Source of the DNA: Candolleomyces eurysporus
Lineage: Eukaryota > Basidiomycota > Agaricomycetes > Agaricales > Psathyrellaceae
Reading direction: 5' to 3'
Assembly (NCBI GenBank): GCA_027579435.1
Contig: JANBPK010001202.1
Span: 1 to 64,000 of the forward strand
Length of the DNA: 64,000 nt
Program-made: the position numbers and the translations under genes
Shown here: in pieces, positions 12,806 to 23,085 of the stretch
Layout: each line of letters begins with the position of its first letter
How positions within the stretch are numbered: position 1 is the stretch's first letter
Notes under the pieces: model-generated
Told to the model about the DNA's origin: nothing
What the model saw: the letters and a program-made list of their open reading frames with translations, nothing else
Databases searched by the model: none

Positions 12806-13159
12806 AGGACTATCAACACATCTTCCTGTTCAACGATTCTCAGTGACCGCAGAAATTAAAGGAAGAATGAGGACGTACTGCTTCTATATCCGTGGATGGA
12901 ATGTGACGAATAGCGCCAAAATTCAGCACACGGGTCTCCACCAAATCGAACACTTACCTCGTAAGGAAGCAACTCTCCTTTCGATTTTGAATGGTGGAAG
13001 AGGAGACTGATACAGGAGAGCTAGAATGAGTGACATCGCTTGGCATACTTGCAGCTTTGGATGGTGGCAGGTGGTGAACCGGGTACGCACAACACGCTGT
13101 GGTTGAAATCGCAACAGTGAACAAGGAAGGTGGAACATAGAATCCTGACTCGCAATCAC
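12806..13159. other. Spacer with a short direct repeat
   Basis: No gene seen. Near 13145-13172 the motif ACTCGCAATCACA occurs twice in direct orientation, just before the inverted GNAT remnant begins. Confidence 0.4.
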
Positions 13160-13530
13160 AGACTCGCAATCACAAAAGGCAACGATGGTCGAAGAATTCA
13201 TTGCAGGCTTAATCAGGTACTCCACTGGGGCTCCTTACAACCCAAGCGTCGAGATGGGCTGGTCATCTGAATCGTTCTTCCGCGAGCACAAAGGACTTTC
13301 GTCTCCTCCAACGCCATATAGGGCTCATTCTCAAGTCGGCTTTGGACCTTCCAAAGGACGGGGGAATCGGATACAGGTGAGTGACTTGGACTGCGAATCC
13401 TAACGGTAAAGCTAGTATCCAGACAGCTGAAAGGATGGGGCTCGAAAGTGAAGGATCAATGTGATGGACCTTGGCCCTTTGTCGGTAAAGATGGAGGGCT
13501 GCCGAGGCGGACGGGGCACGTCCATTGCGA
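13160..13530 (+). pseudogene. Inverted, decayed third GNAT copy
   Basis: Plus-strand remnant of the GNAT genes that are on the minus strand next door. It reads 'IAGLIRYSTGAPYNPSVEMG' (compare IAGLIGYLNCAPRNLSVEIG), then a match to the AQRTFVSS block, then 'GNRIQ', a stop, 'VTWTANPNGKASIQTAERMG' after a frame break, a further stop where the intact copies have EGEMRW, and a last trace of KDGGL. Several stops and frame shifts rule out function. The N-terminal 100 residues and the last 40 are absent, so only the central-to-C-terminal acetyltransferase core was copied and inverted. Confidence 0.8.
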
Positions 13531-13906
13531 AGAATCAAAGGACGTCAACCCAAATTGCGTCGTTCCAGCCACCACAAGCAATAGTACAAGTAAAAACACC
13601 CTTTTTGCGCGATATCCCCAGCTCTGGATATCAACGACTAGACGAGGTCCGACCCCTCACTTCTCCCATGAGAGCGAGCCTCAGAGCATGATACCTCCAT
13701 AACTTGGCCTTTGACCAGGCTGAAATCGCTCGACCGGAACGAATCTTTTCCAGGTTCATAGCTAGGGAAAATCGGTTAAACTGGTATATATACCCATAAC
13801 CCTCTGTAGTCGGGAAACAGACACAGAACTCTTCGATATCACTTCACAAATCAGATATCTGAGTCACCGTTAATAAAGATGGTTGGTTATAGAAGAAAGT
13901 AACACA
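13531..13906. other. Intergenic stretch
   Basis: Nothing recognised. It is the 3' flank of the minus-strand gene that ends at 13907. Confidence 0.5.
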
Positions 13907-14964
13907 CTAATTAAAACCATCTCCCATCCCTCTCGTCATCCGTCTTGTCATTTGTGGTGCTCCACCAACGCCCATACCCTGCATCCCGCCTCCCATTCCC
14001 ATACCGCCCATACCACCCATTCCGTGATCATCCATACCCATCCCACCACCCATAGACGGCATCCTCATCGGTGACACCACCGCCGGGTTTCCTCCACCGG
14101 CATTAAAGAACTGCTGCTGTTGCTGCATTGGATTGAAAGGAGCCGCACCACCCGGTCCACCACCTTGACCGGGGACAACCCCACCAGATACAGGGAATGA
14201 GCCTGCGCCTGGAGGACCCCGCATGTTCATACCACCTGGTGATGCAGGGAACCCGCCAAAGTTTCCTTGCATACCGCCACCTCCGTGTCCGTGTCTCAAA
14301 GGCGAAGGCTCTGGCATATGCTGCCCACCGCCCATCTGCGCTGGGTGGAAAGCGTCCCTTTCTCCACCCCGCATAGGCGTTTGGTGCCGTGGGCTGCCCA
14401 TGTTGTATTGTGAGACATGGTGTTGTGGTGGGCCGTGAGGGTGCTGAGGTGTTTGCATTTGGTGGTGGTGTGGTGGGAGGCCGGGTGGTTGATGCTGTTG
14501 GTCGTTTGCGCCTGAACTTGACCCTCCAACGCCTTCTTCCTCTTTGACTTTGTTAACGGCTTCGAAGAGGAGTGTGGGATCATAGTATAAATCTGAGAAT
14601 TCTTCTACTAGGAACCTAGATAGGTCGTTTCAGTTGTCAGTGGAAACGAAAGCCGCCCAGAAGACACACTGTTGTGTTCCAATGTCCCATTGAGGCCCCC
14701 GCTCTGCTCGTGCAGTGATGAGCAGTGAGTTCCACTCAGAGGCACTTTCCTACAATATATAATGAGCTTGTAAAGTGGACTTTCATAGTCCCTACCACAT
14801 ACGATAGATTGTGCGAGCTCTGCATTTGGCTGAGCAATGTCTGCTCGAATATTCTTCGCCTTGGCCTGCTTCTTGATCTCTTTGTCTAATTTCGCTCCGA
14901 TAACCTGCGAGTTGTGTCGTGGTACTGTCACCGTAATATTTCTGGGTGCTTTAATGATAGCCAT
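13907..14964 (-). CDS. Uncharacterised Met/Gly/Pro-rich protein
   Basis: Three exons, about 300 aa. Exon 1 (14964 to about 14803) encodes a short ordered N-terminus: 'MAIIKAPRNITVTVPRHNSQ' then 'KLDKEIKKQAKAKNIRADIA'. Exon 2 (about 14752-14640) includes 'SEWNSLLITARAERGPQWDI'. Exon 3 opens with the acidic helix 'FLVEEFSDLYYDPTLLFEAV' and ends in a long low-complexity tail rich in Gln, His, Pro, Gly and Met, with a final 'MTRRMTRGMGDGFN'. The Gln/Met/Gly tail with acidic helices is seen in nuclear co-regulators, but I do not recognise the family. The ATG at 14964 is chosen because the residues just upstream in the same frame lack an ATG. Confidence 0.65.
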
Positions 14965-15275
14965 GTCGAAAACAGAAACTGTCGCGTCGGTCGTGGTCAA
15001 GATTCAAGGCGCTAATAAAGGGCAAAGGAGGAAGTGATCGCCAACGGATGATCACGTGCTTGTCACCACGGTTCCGTCGCGCGCTCGATAAACACCTTCT
15101 CCTCGTACCACCTACAACACGGTCCTCGAGACGCAGAACTGCCCTAGCTGTGCGTAGAATGTACCCTCCTCAGTTGATGTGTGAAAATAACACACAATGA
15201 ACATGGCTAACACGTAATCTTATCTTCCTTTAGACTCTACCGGCCAAGTGCCGCCTCCATGAAATTGGGTCGTCC

Positions 15276-17206
15276 ATGTCGCAACCACGACGACTAAATG
15301 GGCCACTGTACTCCCCCGTTCCATCTCTGGCAGCTGCAAACCAAAATCAAATCGAAGATCTCGTCCAGCGAAACAAAACCCTCGATGTTACCCACAAGAA
15401 ACTTCTCGAGGAAGTCAAGCAGGAGCGAGAACGGCACAAGGCGGAGTTGACTAAACTGAAGGAAGAGCACGCAATGAGGGAGGAAGAGTGGAGGAGCCAG
15501 AATCATTACATGCTCGGGGTGGCTCGTGTGTCCCGTTTGAGAGCTGTACTCTCCATGGAGGACGAGCGGTCGAAGGCTCTTCAGGAAACGCGGTTTATTC
15601 GGGAAGAGAAGCTGGAACGGATCAAGAGGGACTATAAACTCAAGCTCTTTCAGATGGGGTACGAGGAGTTGGAGAACCAGGTTGTGCAGCTGCAGGAAAC
15701 GAAGCAGGAGACGGAGGCCGAACGCTGGGAAGAGGTGGAGCAGCTCACTGGGGAAACTGAAGAGCTTCGAGGGACTTTGAAGGAAGCTCTAGATGAGTTG
15801 ACAAGAGTCAAGAAGGCTAGGGACGCGTTGCAGGTACGTTACAGGAGCTTCAATATGGTTACGTCTGGTCTAATATCGCATCTAGGCCAAGTTCGACAAA
15901 CTAACTGAGGAGCTTGCCACCCACCAGGCCAGCAACTCAACCGCCAATAGCAAATTGGAACGGTTGAAGCTCCAACTGGAAGGAGCGCAAACCAAGAATG
16001 CTGACCTTGAACGTGCCAACGACGACCTCAAGAGAACCAACGTTCAGTTGCAACGGCAAATTGACGATTGGCAGAATTTGGAGAAGAGGGAAGGAGACGA
16101 AGTGGACAACGAAAGGAAGCAACGCATCGCACTGAGCGTCGAGGTGAAGAAGCTTGAGGCGCAACATAAAGCTGACGCCGAAGCGTATGAAGCAAACTTG
16201 GCCAAAGAGCGTCAGAAAGTGGACAAATGGAAAGCTGCGGTAGACCAATGGAAGGTGCGTGTTTCTAATAAATACCTGCTCGATTCAAAGAACACTAACG
16301 CCTAGCAGGAATCCTCTGATTCAAACGAGAAGGAACTGCAGGCCTCGGAGAGGCAGATTAGCAAAATGCAAAAGGAGATCGAGAAACTGAAGGCAAACCT
16401 CGAGGTCGAGCGTGCAAGGGTCAGGCCTCCCTCTCCAGAGGTAGATTCATCTTTATTTCTATTTCAGAAACTCGACTAATAAAGTACAAGTCCACAAACG
16501 CACCAGATCCACTCGCGGTGAACGGGAAGAAAGCTTCTTCAGCCAAACCTGCGTCCAAGAGAGGGAAAGCTGCAAAGGCTGCAGAAACGGACATAGAAGA
16601 CGAACCAGGACCATCCAAACCGAAACCTCGCAAAGCAAGCCAAAAAAAGAAGAAGGCTGTTGAGCCGAGCGATGATGAGGAAGTTGAGGAAGTTGTCGTT
16701 CTAGAGGAAGAACCTGAACCAGAGGAAGAAGATGAAGTAGTTGAGGTCGAGAAGAAAAAGAAGAAGAGCAAAGCACCTGAATCCAATGCCGAAGCTCCAA
16801 AGGCAAAGAGAAAGCGGAAGGAGGCTGCTATTCTGCCAGAGGAAGAGGAGGAGGGACCCAAGAAGAAAGCGAAACCCCAGTCGAAAGCCAAGAATACAGC
16901 GGGGAAAGCGGCTGCATCTGTGATACCTGTCGAAGACGATGATGATACTCCAGCGCCTGCTGTCAAGAAGAAACGCAAGATCAATATTGGTGGCTGCTTC
17001 CCTGAATCCGTGAAACCCTTTGACTTTGGATCGGTGAGCATCCTAACAATTCGTCCCCGAAGGCTTTGTTTCACTGATTTGCATCACAGCTCAACATTGG
17101 AGGCGCAGGTGGTTTGGATATTCCGTCGTTACTGTCCCCCGTTCGAAATGATGCCCCCGTTCCTCCTCGTTCTGAGAGTGTTTACCGAAGTTCGAGGTTG
17201 AGATAG
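15276..17206 (+). CDS. Long coiled-coil protein with charged, basic C-terminal region
   Basis: Six exons or so, about 545 aa. Residues 25-340 are almost continuous coiled coil: 'NQNQIEDLVQRNKTLDVTHK', 'RFIREEKLERIKRDYKLKLF', 'SKLERLKLQLEGAQTKNADL', rich in Glu, Lys, Gln and Leu. Introns fall near 15833-15886, 16256-16308, 16440-16490 and 17033-17090. The second half alternates basic (RKASQKKKK, KKKKKSK) and acidic (EEVVVLEEEPEPEEEDE) tracts and resembles a nuclear disordered tail with several likely localisation signals. The last exon gives 'LNIGGAGGLDIPSLLSP', echoing the earlier 'INIGG'. The layout (coiled coil plus conserved C-terminal peptide) would fit a chromosome, kinetochore or spindle protein, but I cannot name it. 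Confidence 0.7.
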
Positions 17207-17688
17207 GTAGAGAAGAGGTGGTGCCCTATTCTTATTCACGTTATGACTTGATTATGAACGTTGAGCGCTGAGCAATTTGTTACCATATTCCGGATTTTAT
17301 TGATATTAGTAGGGAATCGATTCTATTGGATTTGAAATTTGAAGTCTGATCAAGACGAGAACGCATGAAACTCCGTTTAGTCTAGGCAAAGGGGCGATCG
17401 GAGGAATGAAGGAGGCTGTAGCTAGTATGCTACTACACTTTCGTAAACGAGGCACTGCGTCCGGACTTTGTATACATTCAAGTCAGCGCTGTGCGCTAGA
17501 GGATAGGAATCTGGACGCCGCAGACTGCCGAGTTTAGGCTTCCCACGAGTGCTACTAGTCCTGTAGGAGCTATCATCATCAAGGTCGTCGGTCGCCTCAA
17601 GGATAGATGTTCCGTCCACGTCGTCTTCTGACCAGTAACCACTCCTTACCAGGCGCCTGATAATTCTTCCCCGTACTTAAATACCACC
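17207..17688. other. Intergenic stretch ahead of the alpha-amylase gene
   Basis: No convincing gene. The 40 bases before the ATG at 17689 are pyrimidine-rich and contain ACTTAAATACC, a weak TATA-like sequence very close to the start. Confidence 0.4.
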
Positions 17689-20328
17689 ATGTTTGATGAT
17701 TTCAAGTTCTGGTTCCGGACCCTCTTTATCAAACGTGTCGGTCCGCCACCACTGGAACGCATGCGTCTTCGGCCAGATGCCAGTTCAGCGAATCCGCTCA
17801 TGGTACGTAGCATTTTGTAATTTGGAACCTCGAGAAATATTAAAATTGGACGTCTCCAGATTCAATTCTTTACTTGGGATTGTCTCCATGAAAGCATGAG
17901 CTGGTGGAGACATTTGGAGCAGGAGATTCCCAAGCTTGCTCAGCAAGGCTACACACAGATCTGGCTACCTCCGCCAAACAAAGCAGCAGAAGTGGTGTGT
18001 ACAGGCTACAGCTGCATCTTCGTCCGCTCATGAGAGATTGCTTAGGATGGGCGTGGTTACGATGCCTATGACCTGGTAAATTCAAGCCTCCTTCGCCTGC
18101 CCCCACCGTTGTTGACTTGGCAATTAGTGGGATCTTGGCGAATTTATGCATAAAGGGACTACAAGGACTCGCTGGGGAACCAGAGACGAGCTTCTCTCTG
18201 CTTGCAGGGTTGCCCGGGAACACGGTATCGACATTCTCATAGACGCCGTTCTCAATGTACGTGAATGGCTTCCTTGGTCGTCGAGTTCTTACACTTTTCC
18301 CCCGATTCCATAGCATAAACTCGGCGCTGATAGGCACGAAACGTTCACCGTCATTCCGTCTGATCCCAATAATAGGCTCAGAGATGCTGGGCCGCCACGA
18401 CAGATAGAAGTCAGTACTTGTTTCAATTGGTATCACTGTCGTAATACGACTCCGTAACCACTTGTCTTTTAGGGCTGGACTGCTTTCGACTATCCAACCA
18501 GAGGAGAGAAGGTATGATACTACCTTCTATTTGTAGCATTACACTTACTCATGGCGGCTTTTAGTATAGCTCTTTGCACTGGACCCGAGAACATTTTACA
18601 GGTAAGTTTCCCATGAGCTAAGGAGTCTTTGTGCGGGCTGATCGGCCCTCAGGCGTGGACTGGGATCAAAGGACAAAGACGAAGGGGGTATACCGAATCG
18701 TAGAACCTGGTCATAGAGGCTGGTCTCGCAATGTAGACACTGAACTTGGAAATTACGACTTTCTTCTTGGTGTCGATGTAAAGTCTCTTATCACTCTCGA
18801 CGCGAACACTCACCAAGACTTTAAATCTCTAGATCGATCACAGACACCCAGATGTTCAGGAAGATCTTCTGAAATGGGGGAATTGGATCCTAGAGGTGCG
18901 GAGGTTACCACGGCCGCGACTATCATTGCTATGATACTCATTGATCACCAGACGACAGGCGCGGCGGGCTTTCGCCTTGACGCGATCAAGCACTATGACA
19001 GGAAGTTTCTCCTTTCTTGGGTGCGTAGTAATCTTATGCAGACGACTGACCCTCTGACCGACCTTTGCCCAGATTCAAACCGTTAGAGCTCGGTCAGGGA
19101 ACGGCCGATTATTCTGCGTCGGTACGAGTTTTTTCAAGTCTTCGTGGCGTCCCCGTCTAACAAAAACTCCGGCGCAGCGGAATACTGGTCAGCGGAGTAA
19201 GTACCCCGAAGATTATTCTCTGCGATTTCAAGGAGATTAACTGGCTTTTAAGTATTGATAAAGTGCTACCCTATCTCCGCTTCTTCCGTGGCGAGGTACG
19301 AGTGCCTTATCTCTTCGAAAAAGTAAACTCATGGAAAGCATATTAGACCTCGTTCTTCGACGTACCTCTTCACCAAAAGTTCCATGACGCGAGTCGCCAG
19401 AGTGATTCATTCGATCTACGTCAAATCTTTAAGAAGACAATCCTGGACCTGCAGCCGGGAGACGCCGTGACGTTCGTAGACAATCATGAGTACATTTCTT
19501 CCCTTAATGTGATATTTGAACGGATGAGCCTTACATTCTCCGCAGTACAGTGAGTACTGGGACTCGGGTGATTTGTATTGGACAAAGACCGACTTCTTCC
19601 CTTCGTATTAGGTCGTAGGCCAGAGTCTTGAGAGCTGGGTATGTTCAGGGCCATTTTCTTGGACCTTTCTTCCCACTTTGTCAACTTTTTCTTGACGTTT
19701 ACTCTCAGGTCGGCGATAATTTCAAAGTCCAAGCTTACGCCCTCATATTACTCCGAGTCTCAGGCTACCCGTCAGTAAATCTCTTCGTATATTCTGAACA
19801 CCGCTCAAATTGACAGATCGTCTGCGTTCATTGTTGTAGGTGTGTCTTCTATGGGGACCTCTACCCTAATCAGGAAGGGTACAGCGACCAAACTGCGAGA
19901 GCGCTCAAGATTCTGGTAGAAGCTCGGAAAAACCATGCGTATGGCGAGCAACAAGATTATTTTGCCGAGAGAAACTGTATCGGCTTTGTCCGTAAAGGGG
20001 ACCGTGGCCATCCAGGTTGTGTGGTGATTTTGAGCAACAAGTCAGGGTCAGTGTGTTTCCGCGAAAAACTCATGTTCAGCCAAGGACTGAAACGTATCTG
20101 ATTTGGCAGGCCGTCGGCATTCAAGCATGAGATTCGCATGAACGTCGGACTGGTGCGTAGTGTGAATATCGGTGCTACTGTTTCAACTCTAACCTATTCT
20201 TAAAGGCAAACGCACGAGCCACATACCGGAGCTTGATGACGCAAGATGGGACCGTGACTACAGATGCTCAGGGATGGGGTAGCTTCTATTGCTTCGCGAA
20301 CACCGTGCAGGTTTGGGTAAAGGCCTAA
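17689..20328 (+). CDS. Intracellular-type alpha-amylase (GH13)
   Basis: A dozen or more small exons, about 510 aa. Joined exons read 'IQFFTWDCLHESMSWWRHLE', 'YTQIWLPPPNKAAEV', 'GRGYDAYDLWDLGEFMHKGT', 'DILIDAVLNHKLGADRHETF' and 'GWTAFDYPTRGEKYSSLHW'. The catalytic nucleophile Asp is in 'GFRLDAIKHYD' (about 18970), the acid/base Glu in 'FCVAEYWSAD' (about 19186) and the transition-state Asp in 'FVDNHDT'. The C-terminal part has 'YPCVFYGDLYPNQEGYSDQT'. No signal peptide is visible (start MFDDFKFWFRTLF), and the sequence matches the bacterial-like, cytoplasmic alpha-amylases of fungi, which act on internal alpha-glucan or imported maltodextrin. The NHD codons are split by an intron. It is tail to tail with a sugar transporter gene, 190 bp apart. 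Confidence 0.9.
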
Positions 20329-20516
20329 GGGCCCGGTGTGTGTATTAAATTGCTAAGTTCCTCTCATGAGCCAACGACCCTTACGACGATTCTTTACTTA
20401 CCTGTTACCCACACGGCTCCTTTGAATATCATGTCATACAAGTATTTTTTTGTTATGCTCAATTACTACAAAGCCATGGTACAAATGTAAGTAATACATA
20501 CAGAGATAAATATACA

Positions 20517-23085
20517 TTACAGGGCTAGAAAAGTGTCATGTCTAGTCGAACCCCCGGTGCTATCAGAATGTCGCTTATCCATTTCAAATACTTGTAGTGA
20601 ACCAGAGGTTGGTCTTTGGTGTGGTTTCCTCCTCATTGGGAAAACGTCTCTTTCTTCGTCAAGATCTCGTACCCGTAGTGATGTGCTAGCAGCATTGCCA
20701 CCTGCCATGGCAAGGTCATGTTCCTGCTCGACGCCGTCGAACATTGCTGCTGTCTCTTCAAGTGTACGACCTAAGAGTCATAAGTTAGGTATGGCGAAAG
20801 AACGTGGCGGAGAGGACAGATAAACGAACCCTTTGTCTCGACGATGAACCATAGAACGAAAACAAGTTCAAACACCAGCCACCCGCAGTAGACCAGGTAA
20901 TACCACCAGCCAATGGCCTCGAGCGCCCACGGGTTGACGAATTGGTTGAAGGCGACGGTGGCCATGATGGTGATGTTCTGGAAATTAAATGAGTGGCGTT
21001 TCATATTCAAAATGACGTAGCACGTACCATAACCGCGAAACCTTTAGCTCGAATCTTGAAGGGAAGGATCTCGAGGGAGTATGTTACGATCAAAGGAGTG
21101 TAGGCGATATCATAGAAGAGATAGAAAATGAAGATCAATGGGATAGTAGCTGGCGACGAAGTTCAGCTTTGCAATCCCCTTCAATGCGCAAAAAAATCTT
21201 GCTTACCTTTAGCAGCAGCAACATTGTTCCGTGTATTGTACAATGCTGTGGTGATCGTCCAAACAGAGAATGCTGTGGCGGCAATGAGCTGAGAGCACGA
21301 TGAAAACTGACTTCCTTGCTCACCTGCCAGCATACCACTGTTTGAAATCAGGAAAAGTGGTCGTCGGCCGAGCCAATCGATCAAGAAAGACGCGCCAATG
21401 GCAATGAAGAAGTTGAATATCTGGGTAGGTGGATTAGGCTGCAGGCCAAAAAAGTAGGCACATGAAACTTACTTGGAGACCTCCATTAATGGCCGCCTGA
21501 GACAGAAATCGTGAGTATAATCAGTAAGGCACGCGGAAGATCGAATCACCTTCTGTTGTGTGTCGGTGATACCGACGCCCTCCAGAACCAGGTCGATGTA
21601 GTAAGAGACCAGACCATTTCCGCTATTCGCCCGTAAGAAAATGTCAAGCAAGAAGACACGAAACCGCCATACCTCCACTGGGAGAAGACAGCAATCGCCA
21701 TGATAAGCATCATACGCTTTCTGTTTCCAGGAGTGCGGAAAAGTGACAGATAGGTCGTAGATTCATTTACTCTCTCCTCGAGTCGGATGGCATGTCGAAT
21801 CTGGGCCATCTCAAAGACCACCAGCGGATCCCGTTCATCGCCATTGTTGGCATGGTATTTTGCCAAGATCTGGGCCGCTCTGCCCTCCTGTTTGATAAGA
21901 GGGCAATAAGTCGGAGAACAGTAGTACAAGGTAAGCAACAACTTACCAGGCCTTTTGATACGAGCCATCGAGGACTCTCCGGAACGAACCTTAACACCAC
22001 CAGTGAGCGAAAGGAACGGATAGCAGGCAAAGATGAACGTACCATATCGAAACGACTTGGATAATTGGCAGGAACGCCTGGACGATGGTTGGAATGCGCC
22101 ATGACCATTGGCTGTTCCCTGCGTGCTCGTAGGCACCATAGCAGACCTAATAGGCTTTGTTTGAGCGATCCTAACATGGGAATGTACCAAAATGAACCCT
22201 TCTTACCCATGCTGACACAATACTGCCGAAGTACCAACAAGAATTGTATATCGATGTGATTTTTCCGCGCTGTAGTATACCAAGGTCAGATGCCCGTCCT
22301 ATGACCACGATTAATTGAACGTACATGAGCCGGGTAGGCAAGCTCAATCAACAGCAACGGAGCGGCGTTCGAGCAGAGAGCCAGGCCCAGTCCAACTATG
22401 GAACGATGGTGTTAGTTCAGAGGGATGGTCGTACAACGTTGGCCAGCTGAGACTTACTCGTGAGGCGGGCGCCAATTAGCATCCCGACGTTCCACGACGC
22501 CGATTGAATTGCGACGCCGGCAAGCATGATCAAGCCTCCAATGAACAGGGCCGCCCGGCGACCCAACAAGTCGGAGACGAAAGGTGAAAATGGCAATCCC
22601 TGAATACGAAGGTCTCGGGTCAAACGACTTATCATCAGAAAGGGATCCGGGCAAGACTAACAAAGAGGTTGCCCAAAAATTGGGCGGAACCAATGATCCC
22701 TGGAGCAGACATGAGTATGGATGCCCGAGCGGTACAGCATGAGCGTTTGACTGACCTAGTAGTTTGCCTTGTGGGTTTCCGAAATACTCTTTCCACTGAG
22801 GGAGAATTTGGAGACCTGCGGAAAGAACTAGGCGTTAACACAAACGGGCCTTTGGGAAGGAGGGAGAGGGCGCACCATTGACCAAGGAGGAATCCAAGCC
22901 GTTCACGATCGAGGACATTAAAGGAATGATCAACGCAATGTTGAGCAGCACCAATCCTGAAAAACATCATCACCATTCGTTATTCACGTTCAACGCCAAA
23001 TAGTTTACACACCTCGATTTCTCCACCATCTGCCTTGATCGAGGAAGTCGGCGATTGAGAACTCGGGCTTTTCACGAGAGGCCAT
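20517..23085 (-). CDS. MFS sugar transporter, lactose permease/hexose type
   Basis: Multi-exon minus-strand gene, about 530 aa, with twelve predicted membrane segments. The start MASREKPEFSIADFLDQ leads into 'IALIIPLMSSIVNGLDSSLV'. Sugar-porter signatures follow: 'DLLGRRAALFIGG' (loop 2-3), 'PESPRWLVSKG' at the start of the central loop, 'DWLGRRPLFLISN' (loop 8-9) and 'ETKGRTLEE' after helix 12. The C-terminal cytoplasmic tail is long, charged and Ser-rich. The family is a proton-coupled plasma-membrane importer of mono- or disaccharides; the closest pattern I know is the fungal LAC12-like group, but the substrate cannot be read from sequence. Its 3' end faces the alpha-amylase gene. Confidence 0.9.
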
